Source: Pratylenchus scribneri (taxonomy: Eukaryota > Nematoda > Chromadorea > Rhabditida > Pratylenchidae). Taken from it: a stretch of DNA of 64,000 nucleotides. Positions 10,900 to 22,406 of this stretch are shown here, in pieces. A program made the translations under genes and the position numbers. The notes below the pieces were generated by a model, which was not told the DNA's origin, did not search any database, and saw only the letters and a program-made list of their open reading frames with translations. The first letter of the stretch is position 1. Every line of letters starts with the position of its first letter. The DNA is taken from contig JAQSEB010000060.1 in assembly GCA_030063045.1 (NCBI GenBank), positions 62,001 to 126,000 of the forward strand, in the 5' to 3' direction.

Positions 10900-11775
10900 A
10901 TATTTCGAATTTTTAATCATTTAGCTATTTTTATTATTAATTAAATAAGATATATGTTGCAGTTAATTCTGTGAATCGACTAATTCCTGGAAATTAGCTA
11001 ATTGGCGCTGGGCTAGCTAATTTCGGGAAACTTGGCTTATAGATGTCCTATAAACTCGAGATTAGCAATTGACTCGGCTGGTCGATTTAATCTATGAGAT
11101 TTCAATTAGAGCCTCTTAGAAATTTTTCCGTTAGATTTCTCTATCTCGTCTCCACTCTCAAGCGCCATTCCACTAATCTTAGCAATAAAGCGTTCTTAAA
11201 TTTAAATTTCATATTGAAAAATCGACTATGACAATTCGAAATAGCCTATTCTTGTGTTTGTAGGATGAATGGAAACTAAGATTCCCGGCATTTTTTAGCT
11301 CTGTGCCTATCGAAAATTAGCTAATTATCAAAATTAGCTAGAACATATTTATGTACAAAAGGAAATAATATTGTTTGGTCAAATCGATGCTATAATTTGT
11401 TGTTTAGCACCTGGCTCTTAGGAATTTTGTTTAGTATAATTTGTAAATATTTTCTAGTATTATATAAAGTTCTTTCTTTCGAATATTTTTATATAAATAA
11501 TATGATTTATGATATTAAAAAATAATTAGTCAGAAAATTTCACTAAAAACGAAAGCTAAATTATTTTTTCCTTTTTTTGCCAAATAACTTTAATCAACTC
11601 ATCCTATAATCTATGCTATCCAATGTAATCACTGTAAGTAAGCTTAATGCTAATTCATTTTAAAATTGTTTTGATGCGTAAAATAATGTGCAAATACAAT
11701 TTTGTTTTATATCATGATTTGCCGAATATACGCTTCCGATTTAATGATTTTTTATAATTCTCAAAAAAAAATTAA
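10900..11775. other. AT-rich intron of gene C
   Basis: No exon or clear repeat was recognised. Short attagctaatt-like motifs recur between 10990 and 11340. The part at 11580-11640 resembles the flank of gene G near 43160-43220, as expected for paralogs. Confidence 0.4.
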
Positions 11776-12041
11776 AACCGTACACTTCTGGATGGTCTTG
11801 TGAATGGATTCAGGCATCGATTCGTCACTTTCAATGTTCGAACTTCGAACCTTCAACCAAGCAAATGACAATGCCATTTGGCGCCAATCTCGACAAACTC
11901 GTTCCAAACGAATTCGTTGCCGAAAACTCAACAAAGAGAAAATACGAGTCTGGGTTAAAAGAATTTAATTTCTCCTTATATAAAATTCTCTACCAAAATT
12001 TCGGATGGCAGATGGTGAAATTCAATTTGATATGGCTGCAT

Positions 12042-12324
12042 AATTTTCTATGAAATTATAAATTATTACTAAATATGTCAATATCTCGAAAATTTTTACA
12101 AATATTTGTTAATATTATTATGTTTTATTAGTACGAGAATGAGACATTTTGCAAAAATTTTAAATTATTAAAAATTGTCATTAATATATAAACTCCAATT
12201 TATTATAAATGCATTAGTGGAATGAAATAATTTATAAAATATTTTCTTGATCTAATTTTGATTTGTTTAGAACTATTTAAATTCACGAGAAATTGAAATT
12301 TTTATTAAATATTTTATAGAAATC
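12042..12324. promoter_or_regulatory. Short divergent intergenic region between two F-box starts
   Basis: About 280 bp of AT-rich DNA separates the ATG of gene C (minus strand, 12041) from the ATG of an F-box stub (plus strand, 12325). The same head-to-head arrangement with a gap of about 235 bp occurs at 43576-43810. This suggests an ancestral shared bidirectional promoter. No specific binding site can be named. Confidence 0.4.
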
Positions 12325-12582
12325 ATGCAGTTATCGAATTGAATTTCACCATTTGCCTTCTGAAATTTTGGTAATTAATGCAAAATTTATGAGAAGAAAT
12401 AAAATTTTCCTAAAATTAGACTCGCATTTCTCTTTGTTGAGTTTTCGGCAACGAATTCGTTTGGAACGAGTTTGTCGAATTTGGCGTCAAATGGCATTGG
12501 CATTTGCTTGGTTGGAGGTTCGAACATTGAAAGTGACGAATCGAGTCCTGAATCCATTCACAAGACCATCCAGAAGTGTACG
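12325..12582 (+). pseudogene. F-box exon stub, broken
   Basis: The ATG is followed by a 2-bp loss relative to the other copies (cagttatcgaattg instead of cagccatatcaaattg), which brings a stop after five codons. The second exon, about 12420-12582, retains LLSFRQRIRLERVCRIWRQM and ends at the family donor gtacg|gttttt. No LRR exons follow, so this is a truncated gene start. Confidence 0.8.
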
Positions 12583-12599
12583 GTTTTTTTTTGAGAATT

Positions 12600-13790
12600 A
12601 ATTTGAAATTATTCTCATTTCGAGAAAATTGGAAAACCAATAGAAAGGGCATATTTTGTGCATTTAAAATTGTCATAGATAATTAAAATGTGTGTGTGTG
12701 CGCATCAACATTTTTCGCATCAATTCATCCATTTTTCAAGAGAATATTGGCATTATTAGTAAATTTGGTAACATTGGATAGAGAAAGAATTGACTGAGAG
12801 ATGAGATTACAGAAATAATATAGGATTTAATTGACATTTTAAATAGTTTTACGGGTACCTCCTCTGCTGAGTGTGAGGTATATAAAGCTAAGATTACTTA
12901 TTAAGGTGATTTTGCCACAAGATGGAATACTAATCAATGAATTTCAATGCAAAAAAATGCGAAAAAACTTTCAGCTTGAAGAGCAGGACTTCAATCAGGT
13001 CAGGCAATAAAAATTTTTTTAACTGAATTATATTGAATAATAAAAATTTTATTAAGAAAACATTACAACGATCACCACCTCCAGATCTCTGCCATCGTAA
13101 TCGCAATCAATCCAGCTCCGCTAATGAGAGATGAGATAATGGCATAATGATGAATAATTGAAATTTTTATTTTTTATTACCCATTTTTTGTTTTTTTTTT
13201 TTATATTTTCTCATTTTTCCTTATATCTTTTACACCTTACAATAAATTAGAATAAAAATAAATTTAGCAGTGGCAAAATTTACACTTTATGGAATTCCAG
13301 AATTGTGAATAATGGCATCAATAACAATATCAATTAAAATAAAAAAATAGGATTCCATCTGTGACATGTGGAGGAGATTAATCAAAATGGAAATTGCTGA
13401 AAAATTGAAAAATTTAAAATTCGATAGAATCATAATTTATAATTTTGTATTTTTTGCAGGGAATCCAATCTCCAATAATATGTGAGCAATGGATAGAAAA
13501 AGAAGACAAAGGAAGAACAATAAATTGACAAACAAAATGGATTGAGGCAAAATTCATTATTTTCCCATATTTGTTTGACTAAATTTTAGACGGCACAAAT
13601 GTGAATGATATGAGTTTTATTGCGAATTACCTCGAACAAATATAATATTATTGGGCCATAATATTTTAGCCACCACTGATCAACTTAAAATTATTTATGC
13701 CTCAAAATTTACCTTAAATCTTAATATTTACTTAAGAAATAGATTATAATTTTTGACACCTTTATTTTGAATAACAAATTCCGCAATGCC
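12600..13790. other. Spacer without recognised genes
   Basis: AT-rich sequence with T- and A-runs. The stretch 12600-12910 (agaaagggcatattttgtg ... ggtacctcctctg) is repeated at 16690-16980 behind the F-box exon of gene D, so it is part of a duplicated F-box gene start. Nothing else is supported. Confidence 0.5.
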
Positions 13791-13799
13791 CCTTTTCTC

Positions 13800-14015
13800 G
13801 CTGGGGCGGAATATTCTGGCCAAGCAAGTGAGTATTCGCCTGGGCGGAATATTCTGGCCAAGCAAGTGAGTATTCGCCTGGGCGGAATTTTCTCGCCAAG
13901 CAAGTATTCGCCTGGGCGGAATATTCTGGCCAAGCAAGCAAGTATTCGCCTGGGCGGAATATTCTGGCCAAGCAAGCGAGTATTCGCCTGTGCGGAATAT
14001 TCTGGCCAAGCAATT
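13800..14015. repeat. 38-bp minisatellite (cggaatattctggccaagca unit)
   Basis: Five to six copies of a unit near 38 bp, attcgcctgggcggaatatt then ctggccaagcaagtgagt. One copy reads ttttctcgcc and one is about 4 bp shorter. The array is GC-richer than its surroundings and is open in several frames, which produces spurious reading frames on both strands. Confidence 0.93.
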
Positions 14016-14237
14016 TTGGCTTTTATATCCTCCTCAAACAATTTTTCATATAAAAGCCATTGAATTCATCATTTGTTTTATTTAATTCACATTTGATTTC
14101 AACTTTGGCCAAAAATCAACATGGATTCTCCTCCCAAAACGCCACCTAAAACGCCACCACGAAAGATGGGAACAGAATTACCGCATCCAATGATTCCAAC
14201 TTTATTATTTTCTTTATTAATTGCATAGAAAATTTAA

Positions 14238-14657
14238 ATGTATTCTATTGGGAATTGCTCAATCTGTCTTGAGAACGTCAAAATGTCTGAATTTGTTATT
14301 CTTCGCAATTGTCCCCATGGTTTTCATCGAAAATGCATCGAACATTGGTTGCGCGAAAATTACAGGTTTTTGTAAAATTTGAATACCTTAAAATTATTTA
14401 AGTTCACATTATTTTATTTATAAAATCTTAATATTTTTAATTTGTTATTTAAAGTTGCCCAATGTGTCGTTCAGCTGCTTATGTCCATGATATCACCAAA
14501 CCGATTATTGATCGTCCAGTAATGCCAGTCAATGTTGATCAGGTTTTTAAAATTTAAGAAAAATGTTGGTAAAACTTGACAATATGTATACCAAAAATTT
14601 TCCAAATAATCTAAAAATTAAATTTTTATCACTGTTCTATTTTAGGGTGGATCCTGA
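14238..14657 (+). CDS. Small RING-H2 finger protein (probable E3 ubiquitin ligase)
   Basis: Three exons, 14238-14365, 14455-14542 and 14646-14657, joined by consensus sites in compatible phases, give about 75 residues. The zinc-binding pattern is NCSICLENV, then RNCPHGFHRKCIEHWL in exon 1, then SCPMCRSA at the start of exon 2. This is C3H2C3, the RING-H2 arrangement that usually recruits E2 enzymes. The protein ends shortly after PVMPVNVDQ. A further ATG at 14120 starts a Pro/Lys-rich leader (PPKTPPKTPPRK) that hits a stop before the RING exon; no GT donor lies between, so I start at 14238. A longer N terminus through a non-canonical intron is possible. Confidence 0.75.
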
Positions 14658-14659
14658 GA

Positions 14660-15540
14660 ATCTAGTTTAGTATCAGAATTTCTTACACAAATTAACTTGA
14701 ATAAATTATCGGAACTATATTTTACAAAAATTCAAAGTATTTCCATTTCCAGTGTTGGAGCCATCTCCAACACTTTTATTTTCTTCGAGAAAATATTTGT
14801 CTTGACTGATGGGATACCCAGTTTTTGTGATCAAAGACCAGATTTATTCCTAAATCTAATCTGGTTAGTCTTCTCCTACCCCTCCCCTTTTTCCCATTCT
14901 TTAGAGGGCAATTCTAAATCCTTGGTGGTGTTTTGTGCTCTTTTGTTTGGGTGGTGCTTTGTGCTGCGTCTTATGTGGTTATGTGCTGTGCCTTGCATTT
15001 TCGTTGGAGATGTGCCTTATATGAAATATGAATTTAGCCGATGCCCATGGATGCCGAATGCTCAAATGCGGATAAACTTATGAGATGCACATTTTTATTT
15101 ATATTTTGTTCATTATTATTTTATTTAATCCACTTTTGTATTTTATTGTCTATATAAATTGTGAATTTTCCCCCTATTGCGGTTCAGTTCAGATCCTTTT
15201 TCCATTCACAAAAAATTTCCAGTTTTTTTATTCACTCCTTTTTAATTTTGTTGAGATAAAACTAAATAAATTCCTATTTGTTTTCAATTGAAATTAAAAA
15301 GAGTCTAGAAAATAAAATTTCCCAAATTCGAAGGGTTTCAAATTCGACAATTTTGTTTAAGGAAAACTTCTCTGTTTTCCCCGTTTTCAATTCAAATAAT
15401 TGTTGGGGTTTTCTATAAAGCTCGACTCCAGAGCAATTTATTTTTATATCTCAATAAAATAATTAAATTGAAATTAAACACGGAAAATTTTAAATTTTTT
15501 AAATTCTCGCCCATTCATTTGATCCAAATTAATGTTTAGG
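14660..15540. other. Spacer, weak open frames only
   Basis: An open frame at 14697-15083 begins at TTG and contains a hydrophobic stretch, with no recognisable domain and no visible intron structure. A perfect short hairpin, gtgttggag / ctccaacac, lies at 14753-14775. I see no supported gene. Confidence 0.4.
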
Positions 15541-15544
15541 TGGA

Positions 15545-15845
15545 GAAAAGCAGATAGCTGGCGAAAAAAAGCCAAATTGCTTGAGTAGCAGATTGCTGGC
15601 GAGAAAAAAGCCAAAATTGCTTGAGAGCAGATTGCTGGCGAGAAAAAAAAGCCAAATTGCTTGAGTAGCAAATTGCTGGCGAGAAAAAAAAGCCAAATTG
15701 CTTGAGTAGCAAATTGCTGGCGAGAAAAAAAAGCCAAATTGCTTGAGTAGCAGATTGCTGGCGAGAAAAAAAGCCAAAATTGCTTGAGAGCAGATTGCTG
15801 GCGAGAAAAAAAAGCCAAATTGCTTGAGTAGCAGATTGCTGGCGA
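15545..15845. repeat. Minisatellite of about 41 bp (agcagattgctggcgag unit)
   Basis: Seven copies of a unit containing gcttgagtagcagattgctg then gcgag, an A-run and gccaaattg. Copies differ in A-run length and in gagtag versus gag. The array is open on the minus strand as a repetitive frame, which I regard as incidental. Confidence 0.93.
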
Positions 15846-16402
15846 TTAATCAGTAATAATCAGTAATCACAAATCGAATCAAATACTGAAAAATTTATTA
15901 AAAAATAATCAAACCAAATCTAAATTAGGAATAGGAATGTAATATGTATATGTATATGTATATGTATTAGAGAAATGAGGACCAAATACATATCTTTACG
16001 ACCATAATGATGATGATTACTTATATTATTTGTAAAGCTTCAATTTTTTTGGCTTTATTATAGCTCCTTAACTTATGATGACTCATCTCATAATTTCCAA
16101 GTTGGTCAGGCTCATCAATCAGCATAGGAATAGGATTCGAGCTAATTAATAATTATAATTAGTCCTTCTAGCATTTTGAATATCAATGATTATACATTTT
16201 ATATATATAGATATAGATAAATTCGCTATTATAAGAAAAAAAAACATAGAATCATAATTTAATAATTATTTCTATAATTGAATATATATTAATGATTGTG
16301 ATTAAAATATTGTTCAAAATCAAAATGTCTTATATCAATAATAATATAACAAATATTTTTATAATTTTTAGAGACATTGCCATTTTTTAATTACATAATA
16401 TT
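15846..16402. other. AT-rich 5' flank of gene D
   Basis: No gene seen. A short (TATATG)n run is at 15936-15968 and an A-run near 16238. It holds the promoter side of F-box gene D; no specific element can be named. Confidence 0.4.
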
Positions 16403-18440
16403 ATGCAGCCATATCAAATTGAATTTCACCATTTGCCTCCCGAAATTTTGGTATAAAATTTAAATTTCCAAAATTGCGAAGATAAATATAAATTCTATTA
16501 AACCCAGACTCGGATTTTCTCTTTGTTGAGTTTTCGGCAACGAATTCGTTTGGAACGAGTTTGTCGAATTTGGCGTCAAACGGCGTTGGCATTTGCTTGG
16601 TTGGAGGTTCGAACATTGAAAGTGACGAATCGAGTCCTGAATCCATTCACAAGACCATCCAGAAGTGTACGGTTTTCTTTTTTTTTTGAGAATTAATTTG
16701 AAATTATTCTCATTTCGAGAAAATTGGAAAGCCAAAGAAAGCGCATATTTTGTGCATTTAAAATTGTCATAGATAATTAAAATGTGTGTGTGTGCGCATC
16801 AACATTTTTCGCATCAATTCATCCATTTTTTCAAGAGAATATTGGCATTATTAGTAAATTTGGTTACATTGGATAGAGAAAGAATTGATTGAGAGATGAG
16901 ATTAGAGAAAATAATATAGGATTTTTAATTGACATTTTAAATAGTTTTACGGATACCTCCTCTGAGTGTGAGGTATATAAAGCTAAGATTAATTACTTAA
17001 GGTGATTTTGCCTCTTATCTTATTATTGAATTGATTCTAATCCTAACTCTCATGAGTGATGAGTCATCGGATAAGGCAATAGGGCACCCTTCATTCTATT
17101 CATTTTGAGTTTTAAAACCCATAAAGGGGATATTACTTACAAATTGGATAGGTGCCTAAAAAATAGGCCAACTTTAAAAAAATTAGAGTTGGAAGATTAT
17201 TTTTATTATTTGTATCCTTATTTGGTTCAATTTAAAAATAATTTAATAAACATTTTTTATAATATCATAAAAATTTCGAAAAATTCCTTGTTAATTTTGT
17301 TCAAATGCAGTTGGGCAAATTGAGTGCCATTTTACACCGTTGTGGCCCATATTTGGAGGAACTTCATCTTGGCCCGGGCATCGGTGTGGAAACTCATTTT
17401 GGCCGATATTTTCAACAATTGGCCATCTATCAAAAATTGGCACATTTACGAATTGAAGAAAGACTGGATATTTGGCATTTGCAGCAAATTTCCCCATAAA
17501 TTTACTTCCAAAATCAGCGAGAAAAAGATATCAAAAAATGAGCGCAAGACAAATGGCTTTTAAGCGAGAATTGGCCAAATTGTTTGAAAATTGTCAAAAG
17601 GTTACTAATAATAATAAAATGCAAAACCATTTTATAAATTACTAGTCACTTTTATGTGACCGATTTTTACAATTTTTTTGGAATAAATTTCCTAAAATTA
17701 TATTGAAATTATGCATGCATAAAAAAGATATATTATATATGATATTATATAACGTAAATAATCTATTAGTAACTTTGCGGCTACTAATTTTCAAAGATCC
17801 TCTATAGTGAGCCCTTAATAGAGTAGGGCTTCTAATAAGGGGGGGCTACTAATTTTCAAAGACCTTTTAGAGGGGGTCCTAATCTTAAAAGAAGGAGATG
17901 GGGAGGACTTCTAATAGTGGGTGCTACTAATTTTCAAAAATTTTAGAATAGGTTCTTTATAATTTAGGGTGGACTTCTATTAGGTGAAGTTGGGGGACAC
18001 TAATAGAGGATTTTTTGAAAAAAATCGATCAAGTACAAAATTTATTTAATTCATTCATTGTTTTTATTTGTACTTTTTGCAGTTAAGAATGTCTTCGAAT
18101 CAGCAAATTGAGCGATTTATTCATCGATACAGCAGAGGAGGACCATGGATGTCCATTTATTGTTTTGTTACCAAAAACAGTTAAATTTTTACAAATTTGG
18201 TCTGTACATAATTGGAATGTAAATAACAACAAAATTAAATTATTCTCATTATTGAATGGAGAATTATTCCCAAATATTCAATATTTCTTTTGTAATTCTT
18301 ATTTTGAAATGGACGACGAATTGCTCGGTTCGACAAAAATTTATGAAAGGATTTATAGGTTAAATTAACAATTATATTATAACCAATAATGTCTAAAAGT
18401 ATTTTCAATTTTCAGTCTTCAATGGCCATTTTTGTTCGCA

Positions 18441-19550
18441 CAAAATTATTCATTTTTCGAATTAAATTTGCCCATTTTCTATCAGCTTCAGGCCCTTCAT
18501 TTAAATTGCCATATGAACTATGTTTGTTTCAAAAATTCATATTACTAATATTATTAAAAAAGAAAATGCTTTAGAGCATTTTTGCGTCCAACGGCCCTTT
18601 ATTTATTCAATCAAAAAATGTCTAAGATAATCTAGCCATATTACCCAATGCCCCGAGCAACAAAACCTAACATAGCTAATCCTAAACCTCATGCTGAGCC
18701 CTAACCTGGCCTAATTTATCTAGTCCTAGACACCTAATGCCTCGATCCTAAAACCTATCCTAGCTTATATACTATTGGGCACATAATTGATTGATTAGAC
18801 GCCTAAAGCGCCATTGGACTCACAAAAGAGCCTCAATTTCATGATGATAATTCCAATTTATCTTAATATCTAATAATATAAAAGAAAACAATTCTTTCTT
18901 TATATCAATATTATGGCCCAAAATCTTGCGACATATATTCTTTATAAGTTGTATTTTTCAGTTTCGTTTAATCCAATTGGCCGCAAAATTATTCATTTTT
19001 CGAATTAAATTTGCCCATTTTTCATCAGCTTCAAGCCCTTCATTTAAATTGCCATATGAACTATGTTTGTATCAAAAATTCATATTACTAATACTATTAT
19101 TAAATAAGAAAAAAAGAATTGTTAGTCCAAAAGCCCTTTATGCATCCAATGGTGCTTTATGTGTCCAATCTAAAAATGTCTAAAATAATCTAACCTTACT
19201 AGCCATATTACCCAATGCTCCGAGCAACAAAACCTAACATAGCTAATCCTAAACCTCATGCTGAGCCCTAACCTGGCCTAATTTATCTAGTCCTAGACAC
19301 CTAATGCCTCGATCCTAAAACCTATCCTAGCTTATATACTATTGGGCACATAATTGATTGATTAGACGCCTAAAGCGCCATTGGACTCACAAAAGAGCCT
19401 CAATTTCATGATGTGATAATTTCAATTTATTTTAATATTTAATAATAAAAAAGAGAACTATTCTTTCTTTATATCAATACTATGGCCCAAAATCTTGCGC
19501 CATATATTCTTTATAAGTTGTATTTTTCAGTTTCGTTTAATCCAATTGGC
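18441..19550. repeat. Tandem duplication of about 543 bp inside gene D
   Basis: Two head-to-tail copies, starting at caaaattattcattttt at 18441 and again at 18984, with small differences. Each carries an LQCPIL-type exon remnant, then a stretch rich in cctaa, ctagtcctag and aaacctatcctagc, then tatcaatattatggcccaaa and the acceptor region of the next exon. Gene E has one copy of the whole unit (30520-31100). It is a local unequal duplication. Confidence 0.88.
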
Positions 19551-19735
19551 CGAAATATGTCCCCAATTAGAACATTTATATTTTTACGTAAGTTATGATG
19601 AATGGACTGAACCGCCACGATTGCGCGAATTGGAGGGACTTTATGCCTTTCAACGACTTTCTTCATTGGCCATTTCAATTCAAATGAGACACTATGAGAT
19701 GACTTTCCATGAGGTTTTTTTTATCGATGATCCAT

Positions 19736-20066
19736 AAAATGCCTATAAACAGTTTTTGACTTCTAATAAATCAGAAACCGGTTTTAGACCCTACAAATGT
19801 ACAAATCTTATAACAATTTGTAGATCTCATCGATACGCATCGAGTTTATAATTTGTCATGGTTTGGTCCAAAATAAATTAGTTTAAAACATAAAATTGGA
19901 AAATGATTTAATCGGTTTATTAACCTTTTATTTTTACCAAACCATGAAAATTATATACCAATCGACACTTCTCGATGAGCTCTACAAATTGGAATAAAGT
20001 TGTAGAGTCTACCGATTTCTGATTTATTAGAAGTCGAAAATTGTTTATAGACATTTTGTGGTTTAA
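19736..20066. mobile_element. Foldback element in intron of gene D
   Basis: The left arm tataaacagtttttgacttc and aataaatcagaaaccgg return inverted as ccgatttctgatttatt and agaagtcgaaaattgtttat at 20013-20052. Inner inverted blocks carry gatctcatcgatacgcatcg and atataccaatcgac. A diverged copy stands in the same intron of gene E (31286-31597), so it was there before D and E separated or inserted twice at one site. Confidence 0.75.
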
Positions 20067-21164
20067 CTTTTTTAATTACTTATATTTTTAACAATAATAA
20101 TATTGAATTTTAGTTGGAATGCGCAAATGGGGAAAAGGGAGACAAAATTTTGATGGAAATTCTCACAAAATTGGATCAAATTCATCCACTTCGAGTTTCA
20201 AATTTTACCAAAATTTAATTAATTTTTATTTTTCATTGGATTTTAAACCAAATCAATTCTCTTCTTATTATTATCCAAATTTTCATGAGGAATATGTTTT
20301 GGAATTGATGAAAAAATTAAGGGTAAATTTTAATATAAATTAAATAATAAATTTATTTTTGAATTATTTTAGCATTTGGAAACATTTTCATGTGCCATTC
20401 AACCGCATAGAAAGATAAATGTTAATTATTCGGATTTGCTTTATCCACAATATCCATTTAATAATGAACAAGTTTATTGGGGCAATGAGGATATTCAAAT
20501 TAATTTGGATGAATTTTTTGCAAAATTAAAAGTCATTTTGGATGAACAAATGGAAATTGGCGCAAAATGTAGTAAAAAATCTTTCAAATTCATGGTGAAA
20601 AAATTAATTATCAATAAATTAATTAAATATATTATATTAAAGTTGTTAAAATCTAGAAGATTGGATTCGCAACCTAAAAGTAGAATTTTGGTAAAATGGA
20701 TACCAAATTGCGAGAAAATTCAATGGAAAATTATTCCACCAATTCACAATAATGATTATCAAATGAATACAGCATATTCAATTGTTTTAAATGAATTAAT
20801 GGACAAAGTTTTCGATCAAAGAATTAGGTTAGTCCATCATTTTGATTGATTGTTTAATTTAAATAGGTTTTCTAATTTTTAGACGATTTTTCCTTGAATT
20901 TATTGAATGAAGAAGAAAATCAACACGATGCACTACAATGGTTTGAGAAACAATTTGAGCGAGAAACGGAAACAAGAATTTGGATTGATACTGATGAGAA
21001 AAGAGATCAATTTTGAATTAGAATACTTTATCCGTAAGGCTGTTTGCATTTAAAAATGGAGCAATTAATTTGAGAAGCAAATTTCCACTTTCCACATCCC
21101 AAAAAAACCAAATCACTTTCCATTCTCTTAATTCACTTTCTTATTTAACAATCATACTTATTTT

Positions 21165-21400
21165 CACATTTATGGCCTCATTTTTTCCAAGCTTGTCCGA
21201 GGCGAGAAAATTCCACCTAGGCAGATCATCGCCTCTTTTACAAGTTTGCTTGGGTTCAAAAAAAATCCGCCCCGTGCACGTGCTGATCATCGCTTCATTT
21301 TTCCAAATTTGTTTGAGGCGAGGCAAGTTCCCCGCCAGGCAAATTCTCGCATCGCTCGTTTGCTTGAGACGACCGCCCTGGCAGATCAAGGCTCAAAAAA
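21165..21400. repeat. Degenerate GC-richer repeat of about 60 bp
   Basis: Three to four decayed copies of a unit around gaggcgag, ttcccgcc or ttccacct, aggcagatcatcgc, and a T-rich end. The region is open in frame with the following gene but looks non-coding, comparable in style to the minisatellites at 13800 and 15545. Confidence 0.55.
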
Positions 21401-21570
21401 AAAAACAATTCAATACTCTTCGCAAAATTAAATACCATCCTATAAAACTAATAAATGAAACATTTTTTTCTTTAAAAATATACATTTTTAGTCCCATCAT
21501 TTCGTGCAAACCAATTCGGCACACCACCTATATTTCTACATTGACGAATTCCGATAAGCAGAAAAAATCG

Positions 21571-21918
21571 ATGGAAAACTGGGAGCTCATGGACAATGTG
21601 GGAGTGTTGTTTGCAATGGCCAATCGAATGCATTTGACCTTTGAAATTCGGAGAGATGAGTAAGTCTTTTTTATGATGAGGGAGGGGTTAAAAATTCATA
21701 AATTTTTATAAAAAAACTGGTAAAAATATTTAAGAGGCTCCGTCAAATTCGGCCATATTTCCTCAACAAAGTTGTTGGTGTTAACGGAATTTGATGACAA
21801 GATTCGGGCTTTATTTTCCAATCAAAATTCACAATTGGGCTTTTATCAGGTCGATTGGGGAATGTTCTCTTCAACTCTATACGGTACACTTTATCAAATA
21901 TTTGTCGACGATTTGTGA
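21571..21918 (+). CDS. Uncharacterised 90-residue protein
   Basis: Two exons, 21571-21659 and 21735-21918, with donor GA|GTAAGT and acceptor TTTAAG|AG, keep one frame to a TGA. Exon 1 begins MENWELMDNVGVLFAMANRM. Exon 2 holds KFGHISSTKLLVLTEFDDKI and ends YQIFVDDL. The frame stays open upstream of the ATG to an acceptor near 21491, so a longer N terminus is possible. No family is recognised. It lies between F-box copies D and E and is not part of their exon pattern. Confidence 0.45.
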
Positions 21919-22406
21919 ATTGAAGAGGGAAATTGAAGAATTGATTGTTAAAACATTCTTCTATAATTTGACATATTTTAATTATTTTAATTTCAATGAT
22001 CATCATTTCTAAGTTTATACGATTTTTTTAATTTACTTTGCTCAGCATGAATTTTTCCAATTTATCTTTGAAGTAATTGAAAAACGACTCGGCATTATCG
22101 CTTTCCTAATTATAAATTTGTTGCATTAATATATTATGCCCATTTTTATTTATACCTTTAATGTGTAATGTTCTTTCATCAAATATTTCCATTCAAATAT
22201 AGAGAAAACTATTTCTAAATAAGTATGAAATCGATCGGCTTCATCAATAAATGCCTCCACTTCTAGGGCATTTCATTTTATTGTAAATTTTATCCTTTCG
22301 AATAAAATAATTTTTAAAAATATTTTATTAATCTAATGTTGAATTTTTGACAAATTATTTTTATAATATTTGAGCTAACATTTTTTATAAATTTTTATAG
22401 AAAATT

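Larger units (their letters stand above)
7960..12041 (-). pseudogene. F-box/LRR family gene C, minus strand, broken
   Basis: The gene runs right to left. Exon 1 at 12041-11994 encodes EFHHLPSEIL. Exon 2 at 11949-11779 is 7 bp longer than the 164-nt exon of other copies, through a small cttcgaac duplication that shifts the frame. The LRR exon at about 10850-10575 has a base lost at cttggttaggc and a stop soon after RKRKMSPK. The LECLRIGN exon (9656-9540) is shifted at the stretch for LTVLMPKS. Downstream exons resemble gene G: DICPKLEHLYFEVWYDQW (9023-8850), LECANWEKADK (from 8815), NFKDIFPNFHAEYIL (near 8690-8620), and SRDCMDCPSQSRISAKWI to IRFFHQ (8177-7962). Several independent lesions make a full product unlikely. 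Confidence 0.8.
16403..20912 (+). pseudogene. F-box/LRR family gene D, probably broken
   Basis: Exon 1 (16403-16450, EFHHLPPEIL) and exon 2 (16508-16671, LLSFRQRIRLERVCRIWRQ) are intact. An extra exon, KTHKGDITYKLDRCLKNRPT, is near 17105-17225. The LRR exon (from 17311) has lost about 35 bp after IWHLQQI and stops at 17499. The LECLRI-type exon (18082) has an extra A at its start, so DLFIDTAEED is only readable from 18108. The LQCPIL-type exon region is tandemly duplicated (18441-19540). Later exons are open: EICPQLEHLYFYV (19550-19712), LECANGEKGDKILMEI (20115), SLDFKPNQFSS (near 20240), HLETFSCAIQPHRKINVNYS (20373-20595), SRRLDSQPKSRILVKWI (20641-20828) and RRFFLEFIE (near 20881). Confidence 0.75.

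Noticed and set aside
13721..14063. Repetitive frames on both strands across the 38-bp minisatellite
   Set aside because: Open frames come from the repeat unit lacking stops; no gene structure around them.
14697..15083. 128-codon open frame with hydrophobic stretch
   Set aside because: It starts at TTG, has no recognisable domain or splice structure, and lies in low-complexity DNA.
15474..15818. Minus-strand repetitive frame (LAFF/ASNLL repeats)
   Set aside because: It is explained by the 41-bp minisatellite.
18700..18790. Telomere-like cctaa words as evidence of a chromosome end
   Set aside because: The words are irregular, internal and duplicated with an exon; they do not form a telomere array.
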